From the NCBI GenBank assembly GCA_963706515.1, contig CAVPMW010000018.1, positions 124,001-188,000 on the forward strand: a stretch of DNA of 64,000 nucleotides, read 5' to 3'. The DNA comes from CAVPMW01 sp963706515. GTDB taxonomy: Bacteria; Chloroflexota; Anaerolineae; Anaerolineales; UBA4823. A program made the position numbers and the translations under genes. Below the pieces are notes generated by a model, which saw nothing but the letters and a program-made list of their open reading frames with translations, ran no database searches and was not told the origin of the DNA. Position 1 is the stretch's first letter, and each line of letters starts with the position of its first letter. This document shows, piece after piece, positions 36,297 through 45,379 of this stretch.

Positions 36297-36310
36297 TCAC
36301 ATTTCCTCCA

Positions 36311-38773
36311 ATGAATAGATTGGGGAGATACCGGGTTTGCCTGCTGCTCGCTCTGGTATGCCTGACCGCGTCGCTCAGCGGCTGCGTCACCCTGAGCGAC
36401 CCAGAAGTCTCCCAGGAATATCGCAGCCATACGCTGGGCAGCATCGTCCCGGGACAAAGCGCAGGTCAGACATTTATCTCCCGCCGTCCACACTTGAATA
36501 CGGTTACGCTCTGGTTGAAGCCAGACAGCGACGACCCGCAGAAGAAACTATTGGCGGAATTATTCCATTCCCCGCAGGATCGTCAGCCAGTAGGGCAGGT
36601 AACTACCGATTTCCATACTCTGCAATCTCATTTTCCTATCTCGCTGCGTTTCCCGGCGCAAAATGACCCGGCTGGACAGGCTTATTACCTGCGCCTGAGC
36701 ACGACCGACGGGCAGGTCCAGGTTTTTGGGCGCGACGAAGACGCCTACCCGGATGGTCAGTTTTACATCAGCGACCAGGCTCAAGATGCGGATGCTGCCT
36801 TCCGCAGTGGATACGATTATGATCTGGCTGCCATGCTGGGCGACCTGGATGGCTGGCTGCGCGGGATCTGGCTGCTCCTGCCGCTGGGGATCGTGCTGTT
36901 CCTCCCCGGGTGGCTGCTGCTCGATCTCTTCAAAGTGCGCAGGCGCTTCGACCCGGGTGAGCAGGCTGCCTTGTCCGCAGGAATCAGCCTGGCTGTTATT
37001 CCTATCATCCTTACCTGGACTTCGCTGCTCGGGCTGCATTGGACCCGCCCCTCGATCTGGATCCTGGCGGGAGCGCTCCTGCTGGCGGGGTTGTGGCGCG
37101 GCTGGTTATCCATCAAGGAGGGGCGGGTTGGAGAACGGCAAATTCCTCGCCGGATTGACTGGCCCAGCCTGGCGCTCCTGGGCATATTCCTGGTTTGTCT
37201 GGCAGTACGCCTGGCGATGGTGCGCGACCTGGCTGCGCCTCCCTGGGTGGACCCGGTACATCACGGTCTGGTTACCCGCTTGATACTGGAGCAAGGCCGC
37301 CTGCCTGCCAGTTATGCGCCGTATATCCAGTCCAACACAGCCAGCTACCACCCCGGATTCCACAGCGGTCTGGCGATGTTCGTCTGGCTCAGTGGCATGG
37401 AGCTCTCTCAGGCGATGCTGCTTTACGGTCAGGTGCTCAATGCCCTGGCAATCCTGGCAGCGTACCTGTTCACCACCACGCTGGTGAAAGAGCGCAGCGC
37501 CGGGGTCTTAGCGGCGCTCATCACTGGGCTGGTGACCCCCATGCCTGCCTACTATACCAGCTGGGGACGCTATACCCAGCTTGCCGGTCTGATCATCCTG
37601 CCGGTTGCACTGGCTTTAATCCTGGGAGCGCTTGAGGTAAAGGATGGCGGAAAGGCAGCCTACCGCCCCGGGCAAGCCGGATTCGGGCTGCTTGTCCTGG
37701 CGGCAGCTGCCAGCGGCGGGTTGTTCTTGAACCACTACCGGGTGTTTGCCTTTTTGATCCTGCTGCTGGCTGCGATCGTCCTGGTGCGCGGGGTGATCGC
37801 GCTCTTCGTGAAAACGGAGCGCAGGAATTGGGCGCTTGAGCTGGGCTTGCTGGCGGGTATGTTTGCTGCTGCGATCCTGCTCACTTTACCGTGGTGGCCT
37901 ACAACGCTGAGCAGCTTGTTGGTCCCCAGCCTGGCCTGGGGTCAGGCTGTTACCCCGCTGTTTCGCGATTTTGCCTGGCCGTTCTTATTCACAGCATTCG
38001 GGATGTACGCCACTTACCTGGCAGCCGCCGGCCTGGTGTTGGGGATCGTAAACCGGCGGGCATTTCCGTTTATTCTCATCCTCTGGATCCTGCTGATGTT
38101 CGGGGTGGCTAACCTTGCCGCCCTGGGTCTCCCAGGCGGCAACCTGGTTAACAACCTTTCTGTCGAGATCAGCCTGTTCTTACCCATTTCTGCCTTGGGA
38201 GGCTACCTCATCGGCTGGCTGTACAACCTGCTGCAGAGACATACGCCGGACGCCTATCACTGGCTGCCGAGGGCAGGCATCGCCGTCCTCTCTTTGGGTG
38301 TATGCCTGCTCGGCGCCAGCCGGATCATCAGCATCTTGAATCCGGTAACCTTCCTGTTCCGGGAGGCGGACCGCCCAGCGTTGGCCTGGGTGCAAGCGAA
38401 TGTTCCGGCAGGCGCTACCGTGCAGATAAACCCGTTCAATTGGGGATATGGCGTTTACGCAGGGCAGGATGGCGGCTACTGGATGACCCCCCTCGCCGGC
38501 AGGAAAAGCCAGCCGCCGCCAATATTATATGCATTGAATGAAGTGTCCGAAGCCGTACAGGGCACCTCCGCTCAAGCCCAAAAAGTAATCGAGCTGAGCA
38601 ATAAACCGCAGGAGCTGTACAGCTGGCTGCGCGGGCAAGGCATCGAATATATCTTTATCGGCGCTCGGGGAGGCGTGCTTTCGCCGCGAGGTTTGCGAGA
38701 AAGCGGCCTTTTCCAACAGGTTTACGGGCAAGGCGGGGCGTACGTTTTTCGATTATTGCCCGAGAGTCCTTGA
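36311..38773 (+). CDS. Large polytopic membrane lipoprotein, GT-C-like
   Basis: An 820-residue protein. The N-terminus is a lipoprotein signal (LVCLTASLSGC, Cys25), followed by a 160-residue extracellular beta-rich domain and then about 14 membrane helices (from WLLLPLGIVLFLPGWLLLDL on). A loop with APPWVDPVHHGLVTRLI and ASYHPGFHSG resembles the acidic/His loop of GT-C glycosyltransferases. A soluble C-terminal domain (ALAWVQANVPAGATVQINPF) closes it. The architecture suggests transfer of a sugar from a lipid carrier outside the membrane. I do not recognise a characterised relative. Confidence 0.7.
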   Translation: MNRLGRYRVCLLLALVCLTASLSGCVTLSDPEVSQEYRSHTLGSIVPGQSAGQTFISRRPHLNTVTLWLKPDSDDPQKKLLAELFHSPQDRQPVGQVTTDFHTLQSHFPISLRFPAQNDPAGQAYYLRLSTTDGQVQVFGRDEDAYPDGQFYISDQAQDADAAFRSGYDYDLAAMLGDLDGWLRGIWLLLPLGIVLFLPGWLLLDLFKVRRRFDPGEQAALSAGISLAVIPIILTWTSLLGLHWTRPSIWILAGALLLAGLWRGWLSIKEGRVGERQIPRRIDWPSLALLGIFLVCLAVRLAMVRDLAAPPWVDPVHHGLVTRLILEQGRLPASYAPYIQSNTASYHPGFHSGLAMFVWLSGMELSQAMLLYGQVLNALAILAAYLFTTTLVKERSAGVLAALITGLVTPMPAYYTSWGRYTQLAGLIILPVALALILGALEVKDGGKAAYRPGQAGFGLLVLAAAASGGLFLNHYRVFAFLILLLAAIVLVRGVIALFVKTERRNWALELGLLAGMFAAAILLTLPWWPTTLSSLLVPSLAWGQAVTPLFRDFAWPFLFTAFGMYATYLAAAGLVLGIVNRRAFPFILILWILLMFGVANLAALGLPGGNLVNNLSVEISLFLPISALGGYLIGWLYNLLQRHTPDAYHWLPRAGIAVLSLGVCLLGASRIISILNPVTFLFREADRPALAWVQANVPAGATVQINPFNWGYGVYAGQDGGYWMTPLAGRKSQPPPILYALNEVSEAVQGTSAQAQKVIELSNKPQELYSWLRGQGIEYIFIGARGGVLSPRGLRESGLFQQVYGQGGAYVFRLLPESP

Positions 38774-38798
38774 CATTCTCTCCACATCTCCGTATAAT
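38770..38798 (+). promoter_or_regulatory. Perfect consensus promoter of rpmF
   Basis: TTGACA (38770-38775), exactly 17 bases, TATAAT (38793-38798). The TGA stop of the preceding gene is inside the -35 hexamer. The leader to ATG 38899 is about 93 bases and contains a small hairpin CCTGCC...GGCAGG. Confidence 0.9.
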
Positions 38799-38898
38799 CC
38801 TTTCGCCTGCCATACCGGGCAGGTATTGTTTTGTAATCAGAGTATTCATCCACCCAAAAAACAGGGTGAGCAGTTGAAAGTAGAACAGGAGATAGACC

Positions 38899-39090
38899 AT
38901 GCCCCCTCAACCAAAGCGCAAGCATAGCTCAGGTCGCCGTGACCGGCGCCGGGCACACGACGCACTCACCGCGCGCAACCTGGTGCAATGCAGCAATTGT
39001 GGAGAGAAACGTCTGCCGCATACCGTTTGCCCCAACTGCGGTCATTACCAGGGACGTGAGATCATCGAGATCAAAGAAGAGAAAAAATAA
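38899..39090 (+). CDS. rpmF: 50S ribosomal protein L32
   Basis: A 63-residue zinc-type L32: PPQPKRKHSSGRRDRRRAHD, then CSNCGEKRLPHTVCPNCGHY with all four zinc cysteines. It is followed by fabD, the common rpmF-fatty-acid linkage. RBS CAGGAGATAG precedes the ATG. Confidence 0.95.
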   Translation: MPPQPKRKHSSGRRDRRRAHDALTARNLVQCSNCGEKRLPHTVCPNCGHYQGREIIEIKEEKK

Positions 39091-39102
39091 CAGGAGCAAC
39101 GG

Positions 39103-39130
39103 GCCGTGAAATTCACGGCTCGTCGGTTTT
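39103..39130 (+). terminator. Terminator or attenuator between rpmF and fabD
   Basis: GCCGTG and CACGGC pair around AAATT (39103-39119), followed by TCGTCGGTTTTTAA. Partial read-through would separate high rpmF from lower fabD expression. Confidence 0.6.
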
Positions 39131-39146
39131 TAATGAGGAGCAGCCC

Positions 39147-40094
39147 ATGGCCTTAGCGGCGGTACACACTGCACTCCTGTTCCCAGGACAGGGCTCTCAG
39201 GCAGTCGGGATGGGTCGTGCTCTGGCGGAAACTTACCCTATTGCCCGGCAGATTTTCGCCGAAGGAGACCAGATCCTGGGTTTTTCCCTCTCACAGATCG
39301 CCTGGGAAGGACCGGCGGAGCAGCTGGACGATACGATCAATACCCAACCCGCTTTATTCGTCCACTCCATCGCCAGCTTGCGCGTATTCCAGGAGCAGAT
39401 CCCCGGGTTCAAGCCGGCCTTCCTCGCCGGACATTCGATGGGGGAGCTGAGCGCCCTGGTTGCCGCCGGATCGCTAACCTTCGCAGACGGTTTGCGCCTG
39501 GTCAGGCAGCGCGGCGAGCTGATGAAGCAAGCCGGGCAGGTGTCGCCGGGCGGAATGGCGGCTATCCTGGGTTTGGATATTCCTACATTAGAATCGCTTT
39601 GCGAACAGGCCAGCCAGGCGGACGAGGTCGTACAGGTGGCGAATGACAACTGCCCGGGGCAGGTGGTCATTTCAGGCGCCAAACCTGCACTGGAGCGGGC
39701 AATTCAGCTTGCCCAGGCTGCCGGCGCACGGCGAACAATCCCTCTGGCAGTCAGCATCGCCGCTCACTCGCCATTGATGGCTTATGCCCAGGCAGACTTC
39801 AACCTGGCTGTCGATACCGCGCCGATCGAGGACCCAAGCATTCCCCCGATTGGTAACGTAAACGCAGAGCCGCTGCGCACTGCGGACGAGGTGCGGGCAG
39901 ACCTGCAGGCTCAGCTCAATTCACGGGTGCGCTGGACTGAATCGATCCAAAGAATGCAGCGCGAAGGCATAAACGTATATATCGAGCTGGGCAGCGGGAA
40001 CGTGCTTTCGGGGTTAGTGAAGCGCATCGACCGGGAAGCGCAAACCATCACTGCCGGCACGCCCGAGGATTTCATCCGGCTGACCGAAACTTAG
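39147..40094 (+). CDS. fabD: Malonyl-CoA:ACP transacylase
   Basis: A 315-residue acyltransferase loading malonate on ACP. LFPGQGSQAVGMGRAL at the start, GHSMGELSALVAAG with the Ser nucleophile, the catalytic His in VSIAAHSPLM and ELGSGNVLSGL near the end. It starts after GAGGAGCAGCCC. First fatty-acid gene of the rpmF-fabD-fabG group; acpP and fabF are not here. Confidence 0.95.
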   Translation: MALAAVHTALLFPGQGSQAVGMGRALAETYPIARQIFAEGDQILGFSLSQIAWEGPAEQLDDTINTQPALFVHSIASLRVFQEQIPGFKPAFLAGHSMGELSALVAAGSLTFADGLRLVRQRGELMKQAGQVSPGGMAAILGLDIPTLESLCEQASQADEVVQVANDNCPGQVVISGAKPALERAIQLAQAAGARRTIPLAVSIAAHSPLMAYAQADFNLAVDTAPIEDPSIPPIGNVNAEPLRTADEVRADLQAQLNSRVRWTESIQRMQREGINVYIELGSGNVLSGLVKRIDREAQTITAGTPEDFIRLTET

Positions 40095-40212
40095 CAAATC
40101 ACCCCCCATCGTAATAATTTGGATTTGAATGGTTCGCGGAAGGTCTACCGGCATTTTCATCTCGGAACCATGCGGGAAGGGAGCAAGCGAGGGCTTTCAA
40201 ATTCAAACGCGG

Positions 40213-40218
40213 TATAAT
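40213..40218 (+). promoter_or_regulatory. Possible -10 of fabG
   Basis: TATAAT at 40213-40218 in the 230-base gap between fabD and fabG. No clear -35. The rest of the gap shows no gene; the ribosome site AAGGAGG lies at about 40311. Confidence 0.4.
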
Positions 40219-40324
40219 CTTGAACGCCAGAAGGATCAAGAAGAATAAAACATTATCAGTAAGTGCAGGCACCGGCATTCGATGGGCGCCGGAGATCCGT
40301 ATCGAAGCCAAGGAGGAATAGCAG

Positions 40325-41071
40325 ATGACATTTGAAGGCAAAATCGCCATCGTTACCGGCGGCGCACGCGGGATTGGGCGAGCTATTGCCGAAACACTTG
40401 CCAAACGAGGCGCCGAGATTGCTATTGCCGACCGGATGTATGAACAGGCTGTACAGACCGCCAGCGAGCTTCAAGCTGCATACCAAAAACGCTCCAAAGC
40501 GTATGAGGTAGATGTAGTTAGTACGGAAAATGTCAAGAATGTAGTCGATAATATTCTGAGTGACTTCGGTAAAGTCGATATTCTGGTCAATAATGCCGGG
40601 ATCACCCGCGATAATCTGATCATGCGCATCGACGAGGCGGATTGGGATGCGGTGATCGACGTCAATCTGAAAGGTGCGTTCAACTTTTGCCGGGCAGCCG
40701 TCAGGGCAATGATGAAGGCTCGCTACGGGCGGATTGTCAATATCTCGTCCGTCTCCGGATTGGCGGGGCAGGCCGGGCAGGCTAACTATTCCTCCTCCAA
40801 AGCCGGTCTCATCGGATTAACCAAAGCGCTTGCCCGCGAAGTTGCTTCACGAAATATCACCGTCAACGCCGTTGCCCCGGGTTTTATCCCAACCTCGCTG
40901 ACCAACACCCTCTCGGATGACCTGAAAGAGCAAATCATTAAGGCTACACCTCTCGGTAGGATGGGCACGCCCGAGGAAATCGCCTATGCGGTTGCTTTCC
41001 TGGCATCCGATGAAGCTGCCTATATCACCGGACATGTCTTATCGGTGGATGGCGGCCTGGCAATGATGTGA
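40325..41071 (+). CDS. fabG: 3-oxoacyl-ACP reductase
   Basis: A 248-residue short-chain dehydrogenase. TGGARGIGRAIAETLAKRG is the NADP(H) motif; NNAGI, the catalytic Ser in NISSVSGLAGQAGQANYSSS, and YSSSKAG with Tyr and Lys are intact; the end GHVLSVDGGLAMM is typical of FabG. It reduces 3-oxoacyl-ACP in fatty-acid elongation. Confidence 0.92.
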   Translation: MTFEGKIAIVTGGARGIGRAIAETLAKRGAEIAIADRMYEQAVQTASELQAAYQKRSKAYEVDVVSTENVKNVVDNILSDFGKVDILVNNAGITRDNLIMRIDEADWDAVIDVNLKGAFNFCRAAVRAMMKARYGRIVNISSVSGLAGQAGQANYSSSKAGLIGLTKALAREVASRNITVNAVAPGFIPTSLTNTLSDDLKEQIIKATPLGRMGTPEEIAYAVAFLASDEAAYITGHVLSVDGGLAMM

Positions 41072-41082
41072 ACGAGGCGGGC

Positions 41083-41478
41083 ATGATTGAAAAAATGGAG
41101 ACAATTCCACAACCGCTCGTCCCGGGCATCTACCATAAACCGGGTATCGTGACCGTAGCGCCGGATGTGCTGCTCACCATCGTGCGTTTAACGACGTTGA
41201 GCGTGCCAGGAGTCAGCCGCATGGGAGCGGTGCGCGGCGGAGTGAATCGCTTGTTCAGGCGGGGAGAGGCGGATGGCGTCAGGTTGGTCATTGAGGATGA
41301 CGACAGGGTAAGCGCGGATCTTTATGTGGTCATGTTTGGCGATGTGAATATCCGGGAAACCAGTCTTGCTATCCAATCGCACGTTGCCCGCGCTATCCAT
41401 GAAATCGTTGGAATGCAAAGCGGCGAGGTTACTGTCCACGTCGAGGATATCGATTTTGCGGAGGAAATTGGGGCTTAA
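41083..41478 (+). CDS. Asp23/Gls24-family envelope protein
   Basis: A 131-residue Asp23 domain protein: IVTVAPDVLLTIVRLTTLSV, then VSADLYVVMFGDVNIRETSL and HEIVGMQSGEVTVHVEDIDF. The family is linked to envelope stress and often stands before nusB, as it does here. GTG 41068 overlaps the fabG end, but ATG 41083 has GAGG five bases upstream. Confidence 0.88.
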   Translation: MIEKMETIPQPLVPGIYHKPGIVTVAPDVLLTIVRLTTLSVPGVSRMGAVRGGVNRLFRRGEADGVRLVIEDDDRVSADLYVVMFGDVNIRETSLAIQSHVARAIHEIVGMQSGEVTVHVEDIDFAEEIGA

Positions 41479-41484
41479 CCATTT

Positions 41485-41925
41485 ATGAAACCGCGCACCA
41501 GGGCACGCAGTGTCGCCCTGCAGGCACTTTACGAAATCGATATAGCAGGACATCCTGTCGGCCAGGTACTGGAAGAGCGGATAAGCGAGGCTGAATTGGA
41601 TGAGAATCTGGCCGGGTTTACCCGGACGATCGTCTTGAGCATCGTCCCAATCATCGCCCGGTTGGATGAATTCATAGCCGAGCACGCTCCAGAATGGCCC
41701 CTCGAACAGGTAGCAGTCATCGATCGCAATATCATCCGCATCGCTTTGTGGGAATTTGCAATTTACGGGAAAACCCCGATCAAGGTAGCCATTAATGAAG
41801 CAGTCGAGCTGGCGAAAGCATTCGGCTCGGACAGCACACCTCGCTTTGTAAACGGTGTATTAGGCAGTCTCGCAGTCCGCCAAAATGATATAAAGCAGTC
41901 GTTAAGCAGGTATTCTGAAAGTTGA
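41485..41925 (+). CDS. nusB: Transcription antitermination protein NusB
   Basis: A 146-residue helical RNA-binding protein: RTRARSVALQALYEIDIAGH, WPLEQVAVIDRNIIRIALWE, and KTPIKVAINEAVELAKAFGS followed by FVNGVLGSL, all diagnostic. It acts in rRNA antitermination with NusE. Six bases separate it from the Asp23 gene. Confidence 0.95.
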   Translation: MKPRTRARSVALQALYEIDIAGHPVGQVLEERISEAELDENLAGFTRTIVLSIVPIIARLDEFIAEHAPEWPLEQVAVIDRNIIRIALWEFAIYGKTPIKVAINEAVELAKAFGSDSTPRFVNGVLGSLAVRQNDIKQSLSRYSES

Positions 41926-41947
41926 TTCGTTTTACGGTGTAGGATTT

Positions 41948-42401
41948 ATGGAATTTTTAGGTATCGGTCCTCTTGAAGTTATGTTGATCCTGCTGATCGC
42001 CTTGATCATCCTCGGACCCAAGGACATTGTAAAGACCGGCAAGACAGTGGGAAAGGTGCTCAAGAAAATCGTCACTTCGCCTACCTACCACATGGTGCAA
42101 AATACTTCCCGTGAGATACGCGATCTTCCAAACCGCCTCATGCGAGAATCTGGCCTGGACGAGCTGCAGAACCAGCTCCCTACCAATGCAGATCTCAACA
42201 AGCAGTTAGGACTGGACGAGTTAAACCAGAACATGATCAAACCGCCAGAGGTACAAAAAGACGATAGCTTTTTCCGCCTGGACGACCCCAGCCGGAGCCT
42301 CACCAGGTGTCGAGGCCGACCCGCCGGGTGATGGGACCTCCTCAGAAGTTAATTCGAGAGCTCAGGAGAACCAGGCCGCGGGGGATTCCGGAAATGCTTA
42401 A
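41948..42401 (+). CDS. tatA: Twin-arginine translocase TatA/B subunit (frameshift in tail)
   Basis: A single N-terminal helix with IGPLEVMLILLIALIILGP, the FxGP-like kink (LGPKDIV) and an amphipathic helix (KTGKTVGKVLKKI), then a long charged tail as in TatB. The printed frame ends in an Arg/Cys-rich stretch at 42331. Removing one C from the CCCC at 42286-42289 gives DDPAGASPGVEADPPGDG and an acidic tail ending at TAA 42401, which looks more natural. It pairs with tatC downstream. Confidence 0.85.
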
Positions 42402-42492
42402 TCAAGCGCGAGGCATTTGATATTTATGTTCGACACAATGCACAGGAGCGTAATCAATCCCTTGCTCCAATTTACAACTCGCCCACGCTGAT

Positions 42493-43323
42493 ATGCGCAT
42501 CACTCGTTTCATTTCAAGCATCCCCAGACGTTTCAACGCTTTCTTCGAAGAAGAACCAGAAGACACTCCGTTAGCTGACGCTTTATCAAAAACGATCGAG
42601 AACCCCTCCGGGTTGCTGGAGCATCTAAACGCGCTCCGCAAGCACGCATTTCGTGCCCTGGGCGTCATGGCTGTAGCAACGATCCTTGCCTTCATTTTCA
42701 TCCAACCCATCCTGGCATTTCTAACCCGTCCTTTATCCGGTGGGTTGGATGCATTGACGGCAATCGATGTAACCGAGCCGATCGGAACGGTGATGAGAGT
42801 GTCCCTGCTCACTGGATTCGCAATTTCTTTTCCGTATATTGCCTTTGAGATATGGCTGTTCATAGCACCCGGAGTATCGCGGCGGACGCGTATGATGGGT
42901 TTGCTGGCAATCCCAATAGCGCTCCTATTTTTCCTCGGTGGCATGGCATTTGCCTATTTTATTATGCTCCCGGTTGCCCTGCCGTTCTTGCTTAACTTCG
43001 CGGGAATCCATACCATCCCTCGCCCGACATCGTATATGAGCTTTGTAACCTCTATCATGTTCTGGATCGGTCTGGCATTCGAATTTCCACTGGTGATCTA
43101 CATCCTGGCGGCACTACACTTCGTCAATGCCAGAGCCCTTGCCAAGCAGTGGAAGCTGGCTGTAGTGATTATTGCGGTGGCTGCCGCAGCGATCACACCC
43201 ACTGTAGATCCGGTCAACATGAGCATTGTGATGGGTCCGATGATTCTTTTATACTTCCTCTCGATCGGTCTGGCATACCTGGCAAACCCAGGTCCGAAGG
43301 CGGAAGAACAGCTGGAAAAGTGA
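42493..43323 (+). CDS. tatC: Sec-independent translocase TatC
   Basis: A 276-residue protein with six membrane helices. LLEHLNALRKHAFRALGVMA is the conserved N-terminal segment and YIAFEIWLFIAPGVSRRTRM the second. It recognises twin-arginine signals of folded exported proteins. About 35 extra residues with acidic EEEPEDTP precede the core. Ninety bases separate it from tatA and hold nothing else. Confidence 0.94.
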   Translation: MRITRFISSIPRRFNAFFEEEPEDTPLADALSKTIENPSGLLEHLNALRKHAFRALGVMAVATILAFIFIQPILAFLTRPLSGGLDALTAIDVTEPIGTVMRVSLLTGFAISFPYIAFEIWLFIAPGVSRRTRMMGLLAIPIALLFFLGGMAFAYFIMLPVALPFLLNFAGIHTIPRPTSYMSFVTSIMFWIGLAFEFPLVIYILAALHFVNARALAKQWKLAVVIIAVAAAAITPTVDPVNMSIVMGPMILLYFLSIGLAYLANPGPKAEEQLEK

Positions 43324-43451
43324 GGGCACGATCCTTGCATACCAGAACAATAACCAAACAGGCGATACGCAGTGATCCATTTTAACAACCGTTTATTTTC
43401 GGCAACGTATCCGCCCATGCAGGTCAGGAGATAAAAAGGAGGGCAGCAGAC

Positions 43452-44816
43452 TTGAGAGAAGTATATGCTCTATCTGGAGGGGTCTCGCGCTTCACGAAAG
43501 CCCGCCCCGATAAAACTTTCCAGGCTGTCGTCAAAGAAGCATACGATTATGCAATCCAGGATATTGGCCTGGATTTTGCGACCTTCAACCGGGTCGTAGA
43601 TGGCTCGGTAGCCTCGTACTTTTCGGACCATTTTTCCCGCCAGCTCATGGCAGGCATCATGGTGCAGGATTACCTGGGACTGGTTCCCAAGCCGGGACAC
43701 CGGGTAGAAGGTGGAGGAGCCACCGGCGGCTTATGCTTCCAGGAAGCCTGGAAATCGGTGGCAAGCGGTCACATGGATGTATGCCTGGCGTATGGGTTTG
43801 AGACCATGAGCCACGTAGAAACCTGGAAGGGCAACGAGTTCATCGCCCTTGCGTCCGACGTCTCCTTTGATTATCCGGTCGGAGGTTTCTACTCGGGATA
43901 CTACGCAATGATGGTAACCCGCCATATGAAAGAATTCGGCACAACTGTGGAGCAGATGGCAATGGTCAGCGTTAAAAACCATGCCAATGCTCTTCACAAC
44001 CCCTACGCCCAAAAACGCAGCAATTATACGATCCAGGATGTGCGCAATTCACCGATGGTTGCCTGGCCGTTGACACGCCTCGACATCTGCGTGATGTCCG
44101 ATGGGGCGGCAGTGGTGATCCTGGCTTCGGAAGAGGGCATTCGCAAGCTGGAAGCTGCCGGAGCCCAGGTCAGTCTCCCGCTCGTGCGGGTCACCGGGAT
44201 CGGCAGGGGAACGGATGCAATGCGCATGGCAGACCGACCGCACGTCGATTACGATACGTTCATGCGCGATTATGCGACCGAGCAAGAGCGCAATACACAA
44301 GACACAATGGTGTACTACCAGCGGCTGTGGGAACACGGTGTGCGCTATCCTGGCATACATTCATTCCGCGCCGGACGCTGCGCAGCAAACATGGCTTATA
44401 AAATGGCACACATCCATGACCCGCTGCAAGAATTAGACTTTATCGAATTGCACGATGCGTATACGTCCTCTGAGGTGCAGACTTACGAAGATTTAGGTTT
44501 ATGCCGCTACGGAGAAGGAGGTCCTTTCGCCAGCACGGGCAAAACATTCATGCCGGACGTCGATTATGGATTAAGCCTCCCGGAACCATCTGAATGTCCG
44601 GTAAACCCATCCGGCGGTTTATTGGCCTGCGGGCACCCTGTTGGTGCGACTGGACTGATGCAAGGAGTTTTTGCAATCTGGCAGCTCCAGGGATCGATTA
44701 AAAAACATTTCCAGGATGCAACACTCCAAGTTGCGAATGCCCACCGGGGCGCAATCCACAGCCACGCAGGCACAGGCACCTATGTTACCGTTTCTATCCT
44801 GGAGCGCGCTTTTTAG
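43452..44816 (+). CDS. SCPx-like thiolase-fold protein without the nucleophilic cysteine
   Basis: A 454-residue thiolase-superfamily protein, start TTG with AAAGGAGGG eight bases upstream. Against SCPx-type thiolases the motif NNNCATGS aligns with EGGGATGG, so the nucleophilic Cys is Gly89. His334 (ELHDAYTSSEVQTYEDLG) and His395 in ACGHPVGATGLMQG are kept. Without the Cys an ordinary thiolysis with an acyl-enzyme is not possible. Some thiolase-fold proteins that work with DUF35 partners, such as the steroid aldolase Ltp2, cleave C-C bonds by retro-aldol chemistry; that is a possible model. The DUF35 partner is the next gene, 17 bases on. Confidence 0.85.
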   Translation: MREVYALSGGVSRFTKARPDKTFQAVVKEAYDYAIQDIGLDFATFNRVVDGSVASYFSDHFSRQLMAGIMVQDYLGLVPKPGHRVEGGGATGGLCFQEAWKSVASGHMDVCLAYGFETMSHVETWKGNEFIALASDVSFDYPVGGFYSGYYAMMVTRHMKEFGTTVEQMAMVSVKNHANALHNPYAQKRSNYTIQDVRNSPMVAWPLTRLDICVMSDGAAVVILASEEGIRKLEAAGAQVSLPLVRVTGIGRGTDAMRMADRPHVDYDTFMRDYATEQERNTQDTMVYYQRLWEHGVRYPGIHSFRAGRCAANMAYKMAHIHDPLQELDFIELHDAYTSSEVQTYEDLGLCRYGEGGPFASTGKTFMPDVDYGLSLPEPSECPVNPSGGLLACGHPVGATGLMQGVFAIWQLQGSIKKHFQDATLQVANAHRGAIHSHAGTGTYVTVSILERAF

Positions 44817-44833
44817 CGCCAGCGGAGGCTCGC

Positions 44834-45379
44834 ATGAATGAATTCCCCAAACAAAAACCGGAAACCCTGGGCGGCTATGTCGTCCATGGGATCCCCTTCC
44901 CGGTGGAGACCGATCCGGATGCACTGGCGTTTCTGAAAAGAATGGCTCCCATTCAAATCGAGCAGGAATACCGCATTACCTACCTGCATTCCTATGCCCA
45001 GGACAGCCCCTGGTTCGCCGGGCTGAGCAACCACCACCTGCTGGCAAACCGCACCGCGGAGTCCGGCTACACGTATGCAACACCTCGCGGTCATGACATG
45101 TATTCTGGAGCCGAGACAGAGTGGATCGATATCACCGAACGCAAAGCCCAGATCCATGCATTTACCGTATGTTATTTTGGCTCTGAAGAGTTCTTACCCG
45201 AGACGCCATTTGTACTGGCGTTGGTCGAATTCGAAGGAGTTGATACACTTCTGCTGACCCGCATATTGGGAGTTGACCCTGGCGAGGCTTCGCTGGATTG
45301 GATTGGCATGCCCATCCAACCCAGGTTTCTGCGCAACAGCAAACTTAAACCCACGGATGTGTATTTTGTCCCCGCCTGA
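44834..45379 (+). CDS. DUF35 OB-fold partner with degenerate zinc ribbon
   Basis: A 181-residue protein whose C-terminal half (IHAFTVCYFGSEEFLPETPF, VLALVEFEGVDTLL) is the DUF35 OB-fold that normally binds acyl-CoA beside a thiolase-like subunit. The N-terminal rubredoxin-like ribbon keeps its spacing and the PPR-like TPRG, but none of its four cysteines: the region reads NRTAESGYTYATPRGHDMYS. The only Cys is at 113. It probably forms a heteromer with the preceding thiolase-fold protein. The extended N-terminus (1-60) has no match I recognise. Confidence 0.78.
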   Translation: MNEFPKQKPETLGGYVVHGIPFPVETDPDALAFLKRMAPIQIEQEYRITYLHSYAQDSPWFAGLSNHHLLANRTAESGYTYATPRGHDMYSGAETEWIDITERKAQIHAFTVCYFGSEEFLPETPFVLALVEFEGVDTLLLTRILGVDPGEASLDWIGMPIQPRFLRNSKLKPTDVYFVPA

